From NCBI RefSeq assembly GCF_019890725.1, contig NZ_JAINZZ010000004.1, positions 186,001 to 250,000 on the forward strand: 64,000 nt of DNA. The letters run 5' to 3'. Made by a program: the position numbers and the translations under genes. The stretch comes from Actinacidiphila acidipaludis (lineage in GTDB: Bacteria > Actinomycetota > Actinomycetes > Streptomycetales > Streptomycetaceae). The notes below the pieces were generated by a model. The model did not search any database, had not been told where the DNA came from, and saw nothing but the letters and a program-made list of their open reading frames with translations. Within the stretch, counting starts at the first letter, position 1; each line of letters starts with the position of its first letter. This document shows, in pieces, positions 1 through 7,318 of the stretch.

Positions 1-78
1 GGACCGCGGGCAGGCCGAAACTGGCCCTTGCACGGGCCAGGGCGATGGCGCGGATGCGGCGGCACCGAGAGGCGAAGC

Positions 79-94
79 TACTACATCATGTAGA
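79..94. promoter_or_regulatory. BlaI/MecI-type operator dyad 1
   Basis: CTACAT-C-ATGTAG at 81-93 is a perfect 6-1-6 inverted repeat flanked by TA and A. It has the TACTACA/TGTAGTA look of sites bound by BlaI/MecI/CopY winged-helix repressors. A BlaI homologue is encoded at 3162-3563, and a matching dyad sits in front of that gene, so binding by this repressor is the natural inference. Confidence 0.55.
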
Positions 95-223
95 AATTGG
101 GGAGCGGGCAGCCGGGCCGGATAGGCGCGTGGAGGCAGGTCGGCGCCGGACGGCCGGTGGGCGCGCGCGACCGGGGCGGCGTTGGGCCCCGAGGGCTGAC
201 GGACCGGGTGCCGCTCTGCCCTT

Positions 224-236
224 CTACAACATGTAG
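224..236. promoter_or_regulatory. BlaI/MecI-type operator dyad 2
   Basis: CTACAA-C-ATGTAG is a 6-1-6 dyad with one mismatched pair, followed by TAAG. It shares 12 of 13 bases with dyad 1 and lies 131 bp downstream of it. It is the closer of the two to the PAP2 start codon and could overlap its promoter. Two spaced copies would fit dimer-of-dimer or looping repression. Confidence 0.55.
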
Positions 237-374
237 TAAGTTACCGGTGCAGTCACCTCAACGTCACCGCGATGTCATCGGCATGCCACCGCGGACCGGA
301 GCGCCGGCCCGCCGCGTGTCGCCCCGCCGCGCCCCTCGCGCTCACGACGTGCCCATACGGAAGGACGTCTCGCT

Positions 375-1070
375 ATGACCGCGGCCGCCACCGCGCAGCT
401 GGCCTTCGACGGATCAGGGATCGACGGCTCCCTGTTCACCTCCGTCACCGATTTCGCCCGTGACACCAAGTGGCTCAACACCCCCATGGAGGTGTGGACC
501 AACCTCGGTCTGGGCGTCTTCGCGGTGCTCATGGTCATGGGCTGGTGGAGCGCGCGCCGCCGCGGCCCGCAGGCGATGACGGTCGCGCTCGCCGCGCCGG
601 TCGCCGTCGTGACCGCCTTCGCCGTCGCCGAGGTGGTCAAGAAGATCGTGGGCGAGGTGCGCCCCTGCCGTTCGATGCCGCACGCCTACCTGGTCGACAC
701 GTGCCCCGCGCCCTCGGACTACGCCTTCCCCAGCGGCCACAGCACCGTGGCCGCCGCGACGGTGGCCGCCCTGTTCCTGCTGAACCGCCGGCTGTGCGCG
801 ATCGCCACGGTGTTCGCCCTGGTCGAGGGGTTCAGCCGGGTCTACGTCGGAGCGCACTACCCGCACGACGTCCTGGGCTCGGCCGTCCTCGCCCTGCCTG
901 TCGCGTTCCTCACCAGCCTGGCGCTGCGCCGCTGGGCCACTCCGCTCGTGGCGTCCCTCAGCCGGGGCGCGCTGCGTCCCGTGCTGACCGCCGGGCCGGA
1001 CGCGGGGCCCTGGGCCGAAGGAGCCGAACCCGCCGCGGAACCGGCCGCCGTCACCCAGACCGCCGGCTGA
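375..1070 (+). CDS. PAP2 superfamily membrane phosphatase
   Basis: A 231-residue integral membrane phosphatase of the type 2 phosphatidic acid phosphatase family. All three catalytic motifs are visible: K-x6-RP at about 89-97, PSGH at 119-122, and SR-x5-H-x3-D at 154-165. Several hydrophobic segments surround them, placing the active site at the outer membrane face. Family members dephosphorylate lipid phosphates such as phosphatidate or undecaprenyl diphosphate; the substrate here cannot be read from sequence. A GGAAGGA ribosome binding site precedes the ATG. The C-terminal 40 residues are an Ala/Pro-rich tail. The upstream BlaI-type dyads suggest control by the BlaI homologue 3 kb away, which would link it to cell-wall stress; that is inference. 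Confidence 0.88.
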   Translation: MTAAATAQLAFDGSGIDGSLFTSVTDFARDTKWLNTPMEVWTNLGLGVFAVLMVMGWWSARRRGPQAMTVALAAPVAVVTAFAVAEVVKKIVGEVRPCRSMPHAYLVDTCPAPSDYAFPSGHSTVAAATVAALFLLNRRLCAIATVFALVEGFSRVYVGAHYPHDVLGSAVLALPVAFLTSLALRRWATPLVASLSRGALRPVLTAGPDAGPWAEGAEPAAEPAAVTQTAG

Positions 1071-1087
1071 CGGTCCCCTCGCGACTC

Positions 1088-1121
1088 CGGGCGCCCGGCC
1101 TTCCCCCGGGCCGGGCGCCCG
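1088..1121 (+). terminator. Hairpin downstream of the PAP2 gene
   Basis: A perfect 13-bp GC stem (CGGGCGCCCGGCC and its complement) with a short C-rich loop starts 17 bases after the PAP2 stop. There is no T tract, as is usual for high-GC actinomycete terminators. Confidence 0.6.
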
Positions 1122-1131
1122 GCCCTTCCTC

Positions 1132-1185
1132 GCGCCGCGGACCGGCCACGGACGTCACCCCTTTCGTACGGCCGGTCCGCGGCGC
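1132..1185. terminator. Second long inverted repeat between convergent genes
   Basis: A perfect 16-bp inverted repeat (arms 1132-1147 and 1170-1185) with a 22-base loop ends 5 bases before the stop codon of the leftward gene. It probably stops leftward transcription; with the neighbouring hairpin it separates two convergent genes. Confidence 0.5.
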
Positions 1186-1190
1186 GAAGG

Positions 1191-1829
1191 TCACTCCTCT
1201 CCCCGCTCCGCCCGATAGGCGCGCAGCGTCAGCGACGCGGCCGGCCAGGGCTGCGGAAGGGGACGCAACCGCCGCCAGTCGTACGGGGGATGCCCGAGCT
1301 TCGGCCGACGCCGGTCGTAGACGTTGATCAGCGCCCAGCCCGTGACACACGCGACGATGCCCGCACGGGCCGCGACGTCGCCGGGACCCGCGCCCGGCGC
1401 CAGCAGCCCGCCGAGCCCGGCCGTCCACAGCCACGAGCCGAGCACGGGATAGACCACCAGCTGGTGCCACACCTTGGTCGGGGCGAACGCCTGCCGGCGG
1501 GTGAAGAAGCCCTTCCGCAGCTCCCCCCGCCACTGCACAAGGCCGAAGCACAGCCATCCCGCGGCGGAGACCAGCGCCGGCCACGGCCCCGCGGCTCCGT
1601 CCGGCCGTCCCGCGCCGATCCGCCAGACGCCCAGGCCGACCGCCGCGGCCAGCAGCGGGTCGCCGAGGAGCACGGCGACGAACCCGGTGCGCGGACCCAT
1701 GAGGCGCCGCTCCAGCACCAGCGCCAGCAGCCACAGCCCCGCGGGCGTGACCCCGAACGCGGCGGCCGCGGCGACCCAGGGCCCGTGCCGCAACGGCGCC
1801 GCGGGCCAGCACAGCACGCCTCCGCTCAC
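1191..1829 (-). CDS. Hypothetical integral membrane protein
   Basis: A 212-residue protein not assigned to a known family. It has about five hydrophobic segments (near 15-40, 48-65, 80-97, 120-145 and 150-168) separated by short basic loops. The C-terminal region is cytoplasmic-looking and rich in Arg, Trp and Pro. Codon usage with GC-rich third positions supports a real gene. The GTG start has no strong ribosome binding site, so a later internal start is possible. It is convergent with the PAP2 gene and separated from the M56 gene by a repeat-filled gap of 391 bases. Confidence 0.65.
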   Translation of the reverse strand: MSGGVLCWPAAPLRHGPWVAAAAAFGVTPAGLWLLALVLERRLMGPRTGFVAVLLGDPLLAAAVGLGVWRIGAGRPDGAAGPWPALVSAAGWLCFGLVQWRGELRKGFFTRRQAFAPTKVWHQLVVYPVLGSWLWTAGLGGLLAPGAGPGDVAARAGIVACVTGWALINVYDRRRPKLGHPPYDWRRLRPLPQPWPAASLTLRAYRAERGEE

Positions 1830-2220
1830 GGGAAGGACGTTGCCCGCCGGGCCCCTCGCTCATGCCCGGCCCGGGCACGGTTCACGAGGGGGGCGGCACG
1901 TGGATCGGACCGGAGGGCGGCCCTGCGGACGGCGACGGCAGGCACCTCGGGCCGGAGGGGGCCTGCGGGCAACGGCAGGCAACTCGGGCCGGAAGCAGGC
2001 CTGCGGGCGGTGACGGGCCCCGGATGAGGGCCTGCGGGCGGTGACGGCACCCAGCTCGGACCGGAAGCGGGCCTGCGGGCAACGGCAGGCAACTCGGACC
2101 GGAAGCGGGCCTGCGGGCGGTGACGGGCCCCGGATGACGGCCTGCGGGCACTGCGGGCCCCGAACGACGGCCTGCGGGCACCAACGGCACGCAGCTCGGG
2201 CCGGAACGGTTCTGCGGGGG
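1830..2220. other. Repeat-filled intergenic gap
   Basis: This 391-base stretch between two leftward genes is largely built from short repeats carrying CCTGCGGGC, described separately. Open frames across it encode only low-complexity Pro/Ala/Arg-rich peptides and have no start with a ribosome binding site, so no gene is called. Confidence 0.6.
1961..2150. repeat. Direct repeat with 110-base period
   Basis: An 80-base segment at 1961-2040 recurs at 2071-2150 with only a few substitutions, a period of 110 bases. Inside each copy CCTGCGGGC occurs three times, and further copies of that 9-mer lie at about 2142 and 2171. This is minisatellite-like DNA. The two long copies are similar enough to suggest recent duplication or homogenisation. 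Confidence 0.8.
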
Positions 2221-3159
2221 TCAGCGGCCGGGGCGGAGGTGGCCGGCCGTGGCGTGGGCGTGCATCGCGGCCTCGAAGAGCCGCTCGGTGTCGTGGGCGG
2301 TGACGGCCAGGCTGGCGCAGCAGGCGGTCATCAGGGCGGCGAACGCCAGGGCCGCGCCGTTGCGGCGCGGGATCGGCGGGGCCAGCAGGGCCCGTACGCG
2401 CTGCGGGACCGGGCCGCCCGTGGCGGCCAGGGCCGCCCGTTTCGCCCGGCCCGACGCCAGGGCCGCGCGCGCTATCGCCCGCGCCACCAGGGGCCGGTCC
2501 TCGACCACGGCGCCCGCGTCCTCGTCCGCCCAGCGCTCGACGGCGAACGCGCCGGCCCGCTCCAGCGGCCGCAGCAGCGGATCGACGACCGCCGCCAGGT
2601 GCAGGATCAGCGAGAAGAGGTGGTGGCGGTGGCGCAGGTGCGCCCGCTCGTGCGCGAGCAGCGCGCTCCGCTCCCGCGCGTCCAGCACCCGCAGCATCCC
2701 GGACGAGACCACGACCCGCCCCGGCAGCCCGAGCACGGCGAACGCCGCCGGCACCGGATCGTCGACCACCGCGAGGTCGCCGCCTGCCGCCAGTTCCCGG
2801 CACTCCCGCCACGCGCTGACCAGCGCCCGGCCGCGGCGCCACGACGCGACCGTCGCACTGACCACCATGGCCAGCACCACGGCGGCGCATCCCACGGCGA
2901 ACTCCCGGTCCACCGGGTCCTCGGCCGCCAGCACCCGTACCGACCACGGCCCCTGCGCGGCCACCAGCGGCAGCTGGCCGACGACCGTGAAGGCGAGGAT
3001 CGCCAGCTCGGTCACCCAGGTGCCCGCCGCCACGACGGCGGCGCACGTCATCGCCCAGGCCCCGGCGCGCGGCGGCATCCGGCGGCCCACCCAGGGTGCG
3101 GCCACCGCGAGCAGCGCGCTCACCAGCAGCGGGAGATACATCGGCGCCGGCCAGAACAC
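2221..3159 (-). CDS. M56 (BlaR1-like) membrane metalloprotease
   Basis: A 312-residue membrane-embedded zinc metalloprotease of family M56. N-terminal hydrophobic segments (about 8-22, 35-65 and 85-105) precede the zinc motif HERAH at 170-174, with a likely third ligand in the ERWADE segment near 208-213. Start: GTG at 3159 has AGGAG five bases upstream, whereas the ATG at 3141 has no ribosome binding site. The gene begins 3 bases after the blaI stop, so the two form an operon. In BlaR1/MecR1 systems the protease triggers removal of the repressor. No penicillin-binding sensor domain follows here, as in many actinobacterial M56 proteins, so the signal is unknown. Confidence 0.85.
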   Translation of the reverse strand: MFWPAPMYLPLLVSALLAVAAPWVGRRMPPRAGAWAMTCAAVVAAGTWVTELAILAFTVVGQLPLVAAQGPWSVRVLAAEDPVDREFAVGCAAVVLAMVVSATVASWRRGRALVSAWRECRELAAGGDLAVVDDPVPAAFAVLGLPGRVVVSSGMLRVLDARERSALLAHERAHLRHRHHLFSLILHLAAVVDPLLRPLERAGAFAVERWADEDAGAVVEDRPLVARAIARAALASGRAKRAALAATGGPVPQRVRALLAPPIPRRNGAALAFAALMTACCASLAVTAHDTERLFEAAMHAHATAGHLRPGR

Positions 3160-3161
3160 GG

Positions 3162-3563
3162 CTACTCCTGGTCGGGGAGCCGGTCGGGCAGCGCGCCGTG
3201 CAGCAGCTGCTCCAGCAACTGCTCGTCCTCCGCCGACAGGTCCGACACGAAACGGGCCAGCACCGCCGCGCGGTCGCCGCCCTCGTCCAGCAGCGAGTGC
3301 ATGCCCGCCGCCACGACCCCGGCCCGGTCGTCCACGGGCGCGTAGACGTGGCCGCGCCCGGCACGCCGGCGGGTCACCAGGCCCTTGTCGCACAGCCGCG
3401 TCAGGATCGTCAGCACGGTCGTGTAGGCCGCGCCGGTCACGCTCTCCTGGACCACGGCCGCTGTCACCGGGCCGTCGGCCGCCCACAGCGCGGCCAGCAC
3501 CTCGCCCTCCAGCTCACCGCGCGCCCGTCGCCGGGCCTCCCCCCGGCCGTCCTTCTCCGTCAC
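3162..3563 (-). CDS. BlaI/MecI/CopY family repressor
   Basis: A 133-residue winged-helix repressor. The DNA-binding part spans about 15-82 and contains the family core AAYTTVLTILTRLCDKGLV. The C-terminal helical half would dimerise and carry the site at which repressor activity is lost on induction. It lies directly upstream of the M56 protease gene, the usual partner. A perfect dyad CTACGA-G-TCGTAG sits 60 bases upstream of its start, pointing to autoregulation. The same type of dyad occurs twice in front of the PAP2 gene, so this repressor may control a small local regulon. Confidence 0.88.
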   Translation of the reverse strand: MTEKDGRGEARRRARGELEGEVLAALWAADGPVTAAVVQESVTGAAYTTVLTILTRLCDKGLVTRRRAGRGHVYAPVDDRAGVVAAGMHSLLDEGGDRAAVLARFVSDLSAEDEQLLEQLLHGALPDRLPDQE

Positions 3564-3622
3564 CCGGCACCTCCTCTTCCTCTCATGTTTCTCTCATCGT
3601 CAGGACCGTCGCCGACAAGCTA

Positions 3623-3635
3623 CTACGAGTCGTAG
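3623..3635. promoter_or_regulatory. BlaI operator at the blaI-M56 promoter
   Basis: CTACGA-G-TCGTAG is a perfect 6-1-6 dyad preceded by TA, 60 bases upstream of the blaI start. It matches the architecture of the two dyads upstream of the PAP2 gene and is the expected autoregulatory site. Confidence 0.65.
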
Positions 3636-3734
3636 AAAACGGACCATCGGGCCGTCGCCCGGAAGCTCCGGAAGCCCCGGAAAGCCCTCACACTCCGGGG
3701 CGGCAAGACGGGCACCGACGCGTTCACGATCAGG

Positions 3735-3753
3735 TAAGGTAAGGCTTAGTTAT
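3735..3753. promoter_or_regulatory. Iron-box-like sequence (weak)
   Basis: TAAGGTAAGGCTTAGTTAT matches 13 of 19 positions of the streptomycete DmdR/IdeR iron-box consensus TTAGGTTAGGCTAACCTAA; the left half matches better than the right. No siderophore or iron gene is adjacent, so the call is tentative. Confidence 0.25.
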
Positions 3754-3757
3754 CCCT

Positions 3758-3797
3758 CGTATGGCCGGGAGCGTAGCCGTTCGCCCCCGGCCATACG
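3758..3797. terminator. 12-bp stem hairpin
   Basis: CGTATGGCCGGG and its exact complement are separated by 16 bases. It lies immediately after the iron-box-like sequence and about 200 bases before the LLM gene, so it could be a transcription stop or a leader structure. No gene ends nearby on the plus strand. Confidence 0.4.
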
Positions 3798-3925
3798 CCT
3801 GCCCGGCGAGCACCGAGGGCCCGCCGCGGGCCGCGCGCGGACGCGTCATCGCCGCCCTCCGCCTCCCGGCACCCCCGTCGCCACCCCCCCTCCCTGTGGC
3901 GTGCGCCATGGTCAGCCCGAATTAA

Positions 3926-3937
3926 TTGACGCGTCAA
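3926..3937. promoter_or_regulatory. TTGACGCGTCAA operator, distal copy
   Basis: A perfect 12-bp palindrome, followed by G. Its centre lies 39 bp upstream of the centre of a second, longer dyad with the same TTGAC/GTCAA arms. The pair fits a MarR- or TetR-type dimeric regulator, but no such regulator gene is adjacent. Confidence 0.5.
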
Positions 3938-3962
3938 GTACATCGCGGCAGAATGGGAATGT

Positions 3963-3978
3963 GCTTGACACGTCAAGC
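3963..3978. promoter_or_regulatory. GCTTGAC-AC-GTCAAGC operator, proximal copy
   Basis: A 7-2-7 perfect dyad 23 bases upstream of the ATG of the first LLM gene. The TTGACA part could also serve as a -35 element. Its position suggests direct repression of the monooxygenase genes. Confidence 0.55.
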
Positions 3979-4001
3979 ATTCGGCGTCACAGGAGGAGAC
4001 G

Positions 4002-5117
4002 ATGACGACACCGGCCTTCGAGTTCGGCCTCAACAGCTTCGGGGAGATCGCCACCGACGCCGGCCGCACGCTGAGCGACGCGGAGACGCTGCGGCTGCTC
4101 GTCGACGAGGCGCGGCTGGCCGACGCCGTGGGCCTCGACGTGTTCAGCGTCGGCGAGCACTACCGGCCCGACCACACCGACACCGCGCCGCCCGTGCTGC
4201 TCGCCGCGATGGCGACGGCCACCGAGCGCATCCGGCTCGGCACCTCCGTCACCGTGCTGAGCACCAACGACCCGGTCCGGCTCTACCACGCGTTCGCCAC
4301 GCTGGACGCGGTCTCGGACGGCCGGGCCCAACTCGTGCTCGGGCGCGCGTCGGTGACGGAGTCCTTCGCCCTGTTCGGCTACGACCTCGCCGACTACGAC
4401 AGGCTCTTCGAAGAGAAGCTGGACCTCTTCCTGCGGCTGCAGCGCGAGGAGTCGGTGACGTGGTCCGGCACCGTCCGCGGCCCGCTCGCCGACCAGCGCC
4501 TGCGCCCGCGGATGCGCCCGGGCGGCATCCCCACCTGGATCGGCGTCGGCGGCAACGCGCACTCGGTGGTGCGCGCGGCCCGCCACGGTCTGCCGCTGAT
4601 GCTCGCGATCATCGGCGGGCGCCCGCAGCGTTTCGCCGGGCACGTCGAGCTCTACCACCGGGCGCTCGCCGAGGCCGGACAGCGTCCGCTGCCCGTGGGC
4701 CAGCACTCGCTCGGGCTGGTCGCCGAGACCGACGAGGAGGCGGTCGAGACCTGGTGGCGCCACTGGCAGCCGGTGGTGGCGGGGGTGGCCGCGGAGCGCG
4801 GCTTCTACGCGCCCACCCGGGACCGCTACCTGGCCGAGGTCGACCAGGGCGCGCTGTTCGTCGGCTCCCCGGAGACGGTGGCGCGCAAGATCGCCCGCGT
4901 CGCCCGTGACCTGGGGCTGAGCCGCTTCGACCTCAAGTACGACATCCTCGGGCTGCCCCGCGAGGCCCGCGCGCGGACGATCGAGCTGCTGGGACGTGAA
5001 GTGGCGCCGCGGGTCCGGGAGTTGCTGGGGGCTGCCGCTCCCGCGCCGACGGCCGGGCGGCCCACGGCCGCTGCGCCCGGCGCGTCCTCCGCGGGAGCCG
5101 GCTCCCCCATCGGCTGA
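4002..5117 (+). CDS. LLM class flavin/F420-dependent oxidoreductase
   Basis: A 371-residue luciferase-like (beta/alpha)8-barrel monooxygenase. Family landmarks include the N-terminal GLNSFGE strand, SVGEHYRPD near 48-56, the IRLGTSVTVLSTNDP segment, and WIGVGGN near 183. Members use FMNH2 or F420H2 and oxygen to oxidise small organic substrates; the substrate is not evident. The ATG follows a strong AGGAGGAGACG ribosome binding site. The last 35 residues are an Ala/Pro/Gly-rich tail that its paralogue lacks. It is followed 91 bases later by a close paralogue, which suggests tandem duplication. Two TTGAC dyads upstream suggest repressor control. Confidence 0.85.
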   Translation: MTTPAFEFGLNSFGEIATDAGRTLSDAETLRLLVDEARLADAVGLDVFSVGEHYRPDHTDTAPPVLLAAMATATERIRLGTSVTVLSTNDPVRLYHAFATLDAVSDGRAQLVLGRASVTESFALFGYDLADYDRLFEEKLDLFLRLQREESVTWSGTVRGPLADQRLRPRMRPGGIPTWIGVGGNAHSVVRAARHGLPLMLAIIGGRPQRFAGHVELYHRALAEAGQRPLPVGQHSLGLVAETDEEAVETWWRHWQPVVAGVAAERGFYAPTRDRYLAEVDQGALFVGSPETVARKIARVARDLGLSRFDLKYDILGLPREARARTIELLGREVAPRVRELLGAAAPAPTAGRPTAAAPGASSAGAGSPIG

Positions 5118-5208
5118 CGCCGCTCCCGCCGCCCGCGCCACCGCCGCCCTCCGGCCGGCACGGCCGGCCCCGCACCCACCACCCACCCGGTCCCTCTGGA
5201 CGGACACC

Positions 5209-6240
5209 ATGACTGACCTGCTCTTCGGCCTCGACACCTTCGGCGACCTGCCGCTCGACGACGACGGCCGCACCGTCTCCCACGCCGCCGCGATCCGGCA
5301 CGTCGTCGATGAGGCGGTGCTGGCCGACGAACTCGGCGTGGACGCCCTCGCGCTCGGCGAGCACCACCGGCCCGAGTACGCGATCTCGACCCCCGAGACC
5401 GTGCTCGCGGGCATCGCCACCCGCACGTCCCGGATCCGGCTCGGTTCCGGCGTGACCGTGCTCAGCTCCGACGACCCGGTGCGCGTCTTCCAGCGCTTCG
5501 CCACCGTCGACGCACTGTCCGGGGGCCGGGCCGAGGTCATCCTGGGCCGCGGCTCGTTCACCGAGTCCTTCCCGCTGTTCGGCTACGACCTGCGCGACTA
5601 CGACCGGTTGTTCGAGGAGAAGCTCGACCTCTTCGTCAAGCTGCTGGACGAGAAGCCGGTGAGCTGGCAGGGCACCCTCCGTCCGCCGCTGGAGAACGCC
5701 GACGTCTTCCCGAAGACCGACTCGGGGCGGCTGACCACCTGGGTCGGGGTCGGCGGCTCCCCGCAGTCGGTGATCCGCACCGCGCGCTACGGCCTGCCGC
5801 TGATGCTCGCCGTCATCGGCGGCCCGGCCGCCCGGTTCCGGCCGCTGGTGGAGCTGTACCGGCGGGCGGCGGACGAGTTCGGCACCACCGCGCACCCGGT
5901 CGGCATGCACTCCCCCGGGTTCCTCGCGGACACCGACGAGGAGGCCCGCGAGATCTTCTGGCCGCACTACCGGGTGATGCGCGACCGCATCGGCGCGCTG
6001 CGCGGCTGGCCGCCGGTCCGGCGCCTGGAGTACGACACCGAGATCGCGCACGGCTCGATGTACGTCGGCTCGCCCGAGACCGTCGCCGTGCGCATCGCGG
6101 ACGCCGTACGGACGCTGGGCGTGGGGCGGTTCGACATGATCTACAGCGTCGGGACGGTGCCGGCCTCGGCCCGGCTGCGCGCGGTCGAGCTGTACGGGTC
6201 CCGGGTGATCCCGCGGGTGCGCGAGCTGCTGGCCGGCTGA
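5209..6240 (+). CDS. LLM class flavin/F420-dependent oxidoreductase (paralogue)
   Basis: A 343-residue luciferase-like monooxygenase clearly paralogous to the preceding gene: both share GEHxRP, the [18 protein letters not shown] block and the WxGVGG strand. The start is placed at ATG 5209, where the protein aligns with the paralogue's N-terminus; the frame is open further upstream but that part is low-complexity. The ribosome binding site (GGACGGACACC) is weak, so coupling to the upstream gene is possible. It probably acts on a related substrate, or as an alternative subunit in a heterodimer as in bacterial luciferase; both are inference. Confidence 0.83.
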   Translation: MTDLLFGLDTFGDLPLDDDGRTVSHAAAIRHVVDEAVLADELGVDALALGEHHRPEYAISTPETVLAGIATRTSRIRLGSGVTVLSSDDPVRVFQRFATVDALSGGRAEVILGRGSFTESFPLFGYDLRDYDRLFEEKLDLFVKLLDEKPVSWQGTLRPPLENADVFPKTDSGRLTTWVGVGGSPQSVIRTARYGLPLMLAVIGGPAARFRPLVELYRRAADEFGTTAHPVGMHSPGFLADTDEEAREIFWPHYRVMRDRIGALRGWPPVRRLEYDTEIAHGSMYVGSPETVAVRIADAVRTLGVGRFDMIYSVGTVPASARLRAVELYGSRVIPRVRELLAG

Positions 6241-6332
6241 GGCGCGGGGCGGCGGAGGACGACAGGCCCGGAGCGGGGCCGCCGGCGGACGGCGGCCCGG
6301 CCGGCCGGGACACTCAGGCAGGGAGAACGGAC

Positions 6333-7082
6333 ATGGACACGACGGTGGGTGCCGCCGACCGGGCGGCGGAGGCCATCGAGGCAGTGGCGGCCGAGGCAGC
6401 GGCGGCCGAGGCACCAGCGACTCAGGTATCCGCGACTCAGGTGTCCGCGGCGACGACGCTGGCCGTGCTCGGCGCGGGCAAGCTCGGCACGGTGCTGGCC
6501 CGGCTGGCGGTCGCGGCGGGGCTGCGGGTGCTCGTCGCGGGTTCGGGGGATCCCGCGCGGATCGCGCTGACCACGGAGGTGCTCATGCCGGGGGCCGAGG
6601 CGACCACCGCGGTAGACGCCGCACGGCGCGCCGACGTGGTGGTGCTCGCGCTCCCGCTCGGCAAGTACCGGACGGTCCCCGCCGGGGAGTTGCGCGGCAA
6701 GCTCGTGGTGGACGCGATGAACCACTGGTGGGAGGTGGACGGCGCCCGGGAGACCCTCGTCGCCCCGGACACCTCCTCCAGCGAGACGGTGCAGGCGTTC
6801 CTGCCGGAGTCCCGGGTGGTGAAGGCGTTCAATCACATGGGGTACCACGACCTGGAGGACGAGGCCCGGCCGGCCGGTGCGCCCGGCCGCAAGGCCATCG
6901 CCGTCGCGGGTGACGACCCGGCGGACGTCGCGGCCGTCTCCGCCCTGGTGGACGCCCTCGGCTTCGACCCCGTACGGGCCGGGCGCCTCGCGGACGGCAT
7001 CCGGCTGGAGCCCGGCACCAAGCCGTTCGGCGCCAACGAGGAAGCCCCGACGCTGCGTTCGATGCTCAGCCCGGCCGCCTAG
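6333..7082 (+). CDS. NADPH-dependent F420 reductase-like Rossmann protein
   Basis: A 249-residue NAD(P)-binding protein. A 38-residue Ala/Glu-rich N-terminal extension with a duplicated [11 protein letters not shown] segment precedes the Rossmann core, with GAGKLG near 47-52. The rest resembles the F420H2:NADP oxidoreductase/STEAP-like family: a [11 protein letters not shown] strand and a VVKAFNHM segment. It lies 92 bases after two LLM oxidoreductases, so it may supply reduced F420 or flavin to them. GGGAGAACGGAC precedes the ATG. The low-complexity extension is unlike family members that start directly at the Rossmann strand. Confidence 0.72.
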   Translation: MDTTVGAADRAAEAIEAVAAEAAAAEAPATQVSATQVSAATTLAVLGAGKLGTVLARLAVAAGLRVLVAGSGDPARIALTTEVLMPGAEATTAVDAARRADVVVLALPLGKYRTVPAGELRGKLVVDAMNHWWEVDGARETLVAPDTSSSETVQAFLPESRVVKAFNHMGYHDLEDEARPAGAPGRKAIAVAGDDPADVAAVSALVDALGFDPVRAGRLADGIRLEPGTKPFGANEEAPTLRSMLSPAA

Positions 7083-7318
7083 CCCCGGCCGTCCGGCACC
7101 CGGCGGTTCCTCGGCCGCCGCCGCCGGGGCTGCCACGCACGGACGACGTCCTCCGGCCCCCAGTGCGCCGCCGGCGGCAGGCCCTCGGTCACCCCGCACC
7201 GGGAGACGGCGGCCAGGGGCGGGTCTCCACCGGAAATCGGCTCGGCGCCGCGCGGGCGAACCGCTACGTTGCGGTGGGACGGGCCACGGTGCGAGGGGCC
7301 GACGGGGAAGGGCACATC

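Larger units (their letters stand above)
1..374. other. Intergenic region upstream of the PAP2 gene
   Basis: No convincing gene was found in any frame. Short open frames here lack a ribosome binding site and recognisable domains. The stretch carries two 13-bp dyads of the BlaI/MecI type (81-93 and 224-236), the second about 140 bases before the PAP2 start. The first 60 bases could belong to an upstream gene that lies mostly outside the window, but no motif supports that. Confidence 0.6.
3564..4001. other. Regulatory gap between blaI and the LLM genes
   Basis: No gene is supported in these 438 bases. They contain, in order, the blaI operator (3623-3635), an iron-box-like sequence (3735-3753), a 12-bp stem hairpin (3758-3797) and two TTGAC-type dyads (3926-3937 and 3963-3978) just before the first monooxygenase gene. 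Confidence 0.6.

Noticed and set aside
1-60. A crotonase-like fragment on the leftward strand at the window edge
   Set aside because: A short stretch (ASFGLPAV) resembles enoyl-CoA hydratases, but there is no start codon in frame and the match is too short to support a gene.
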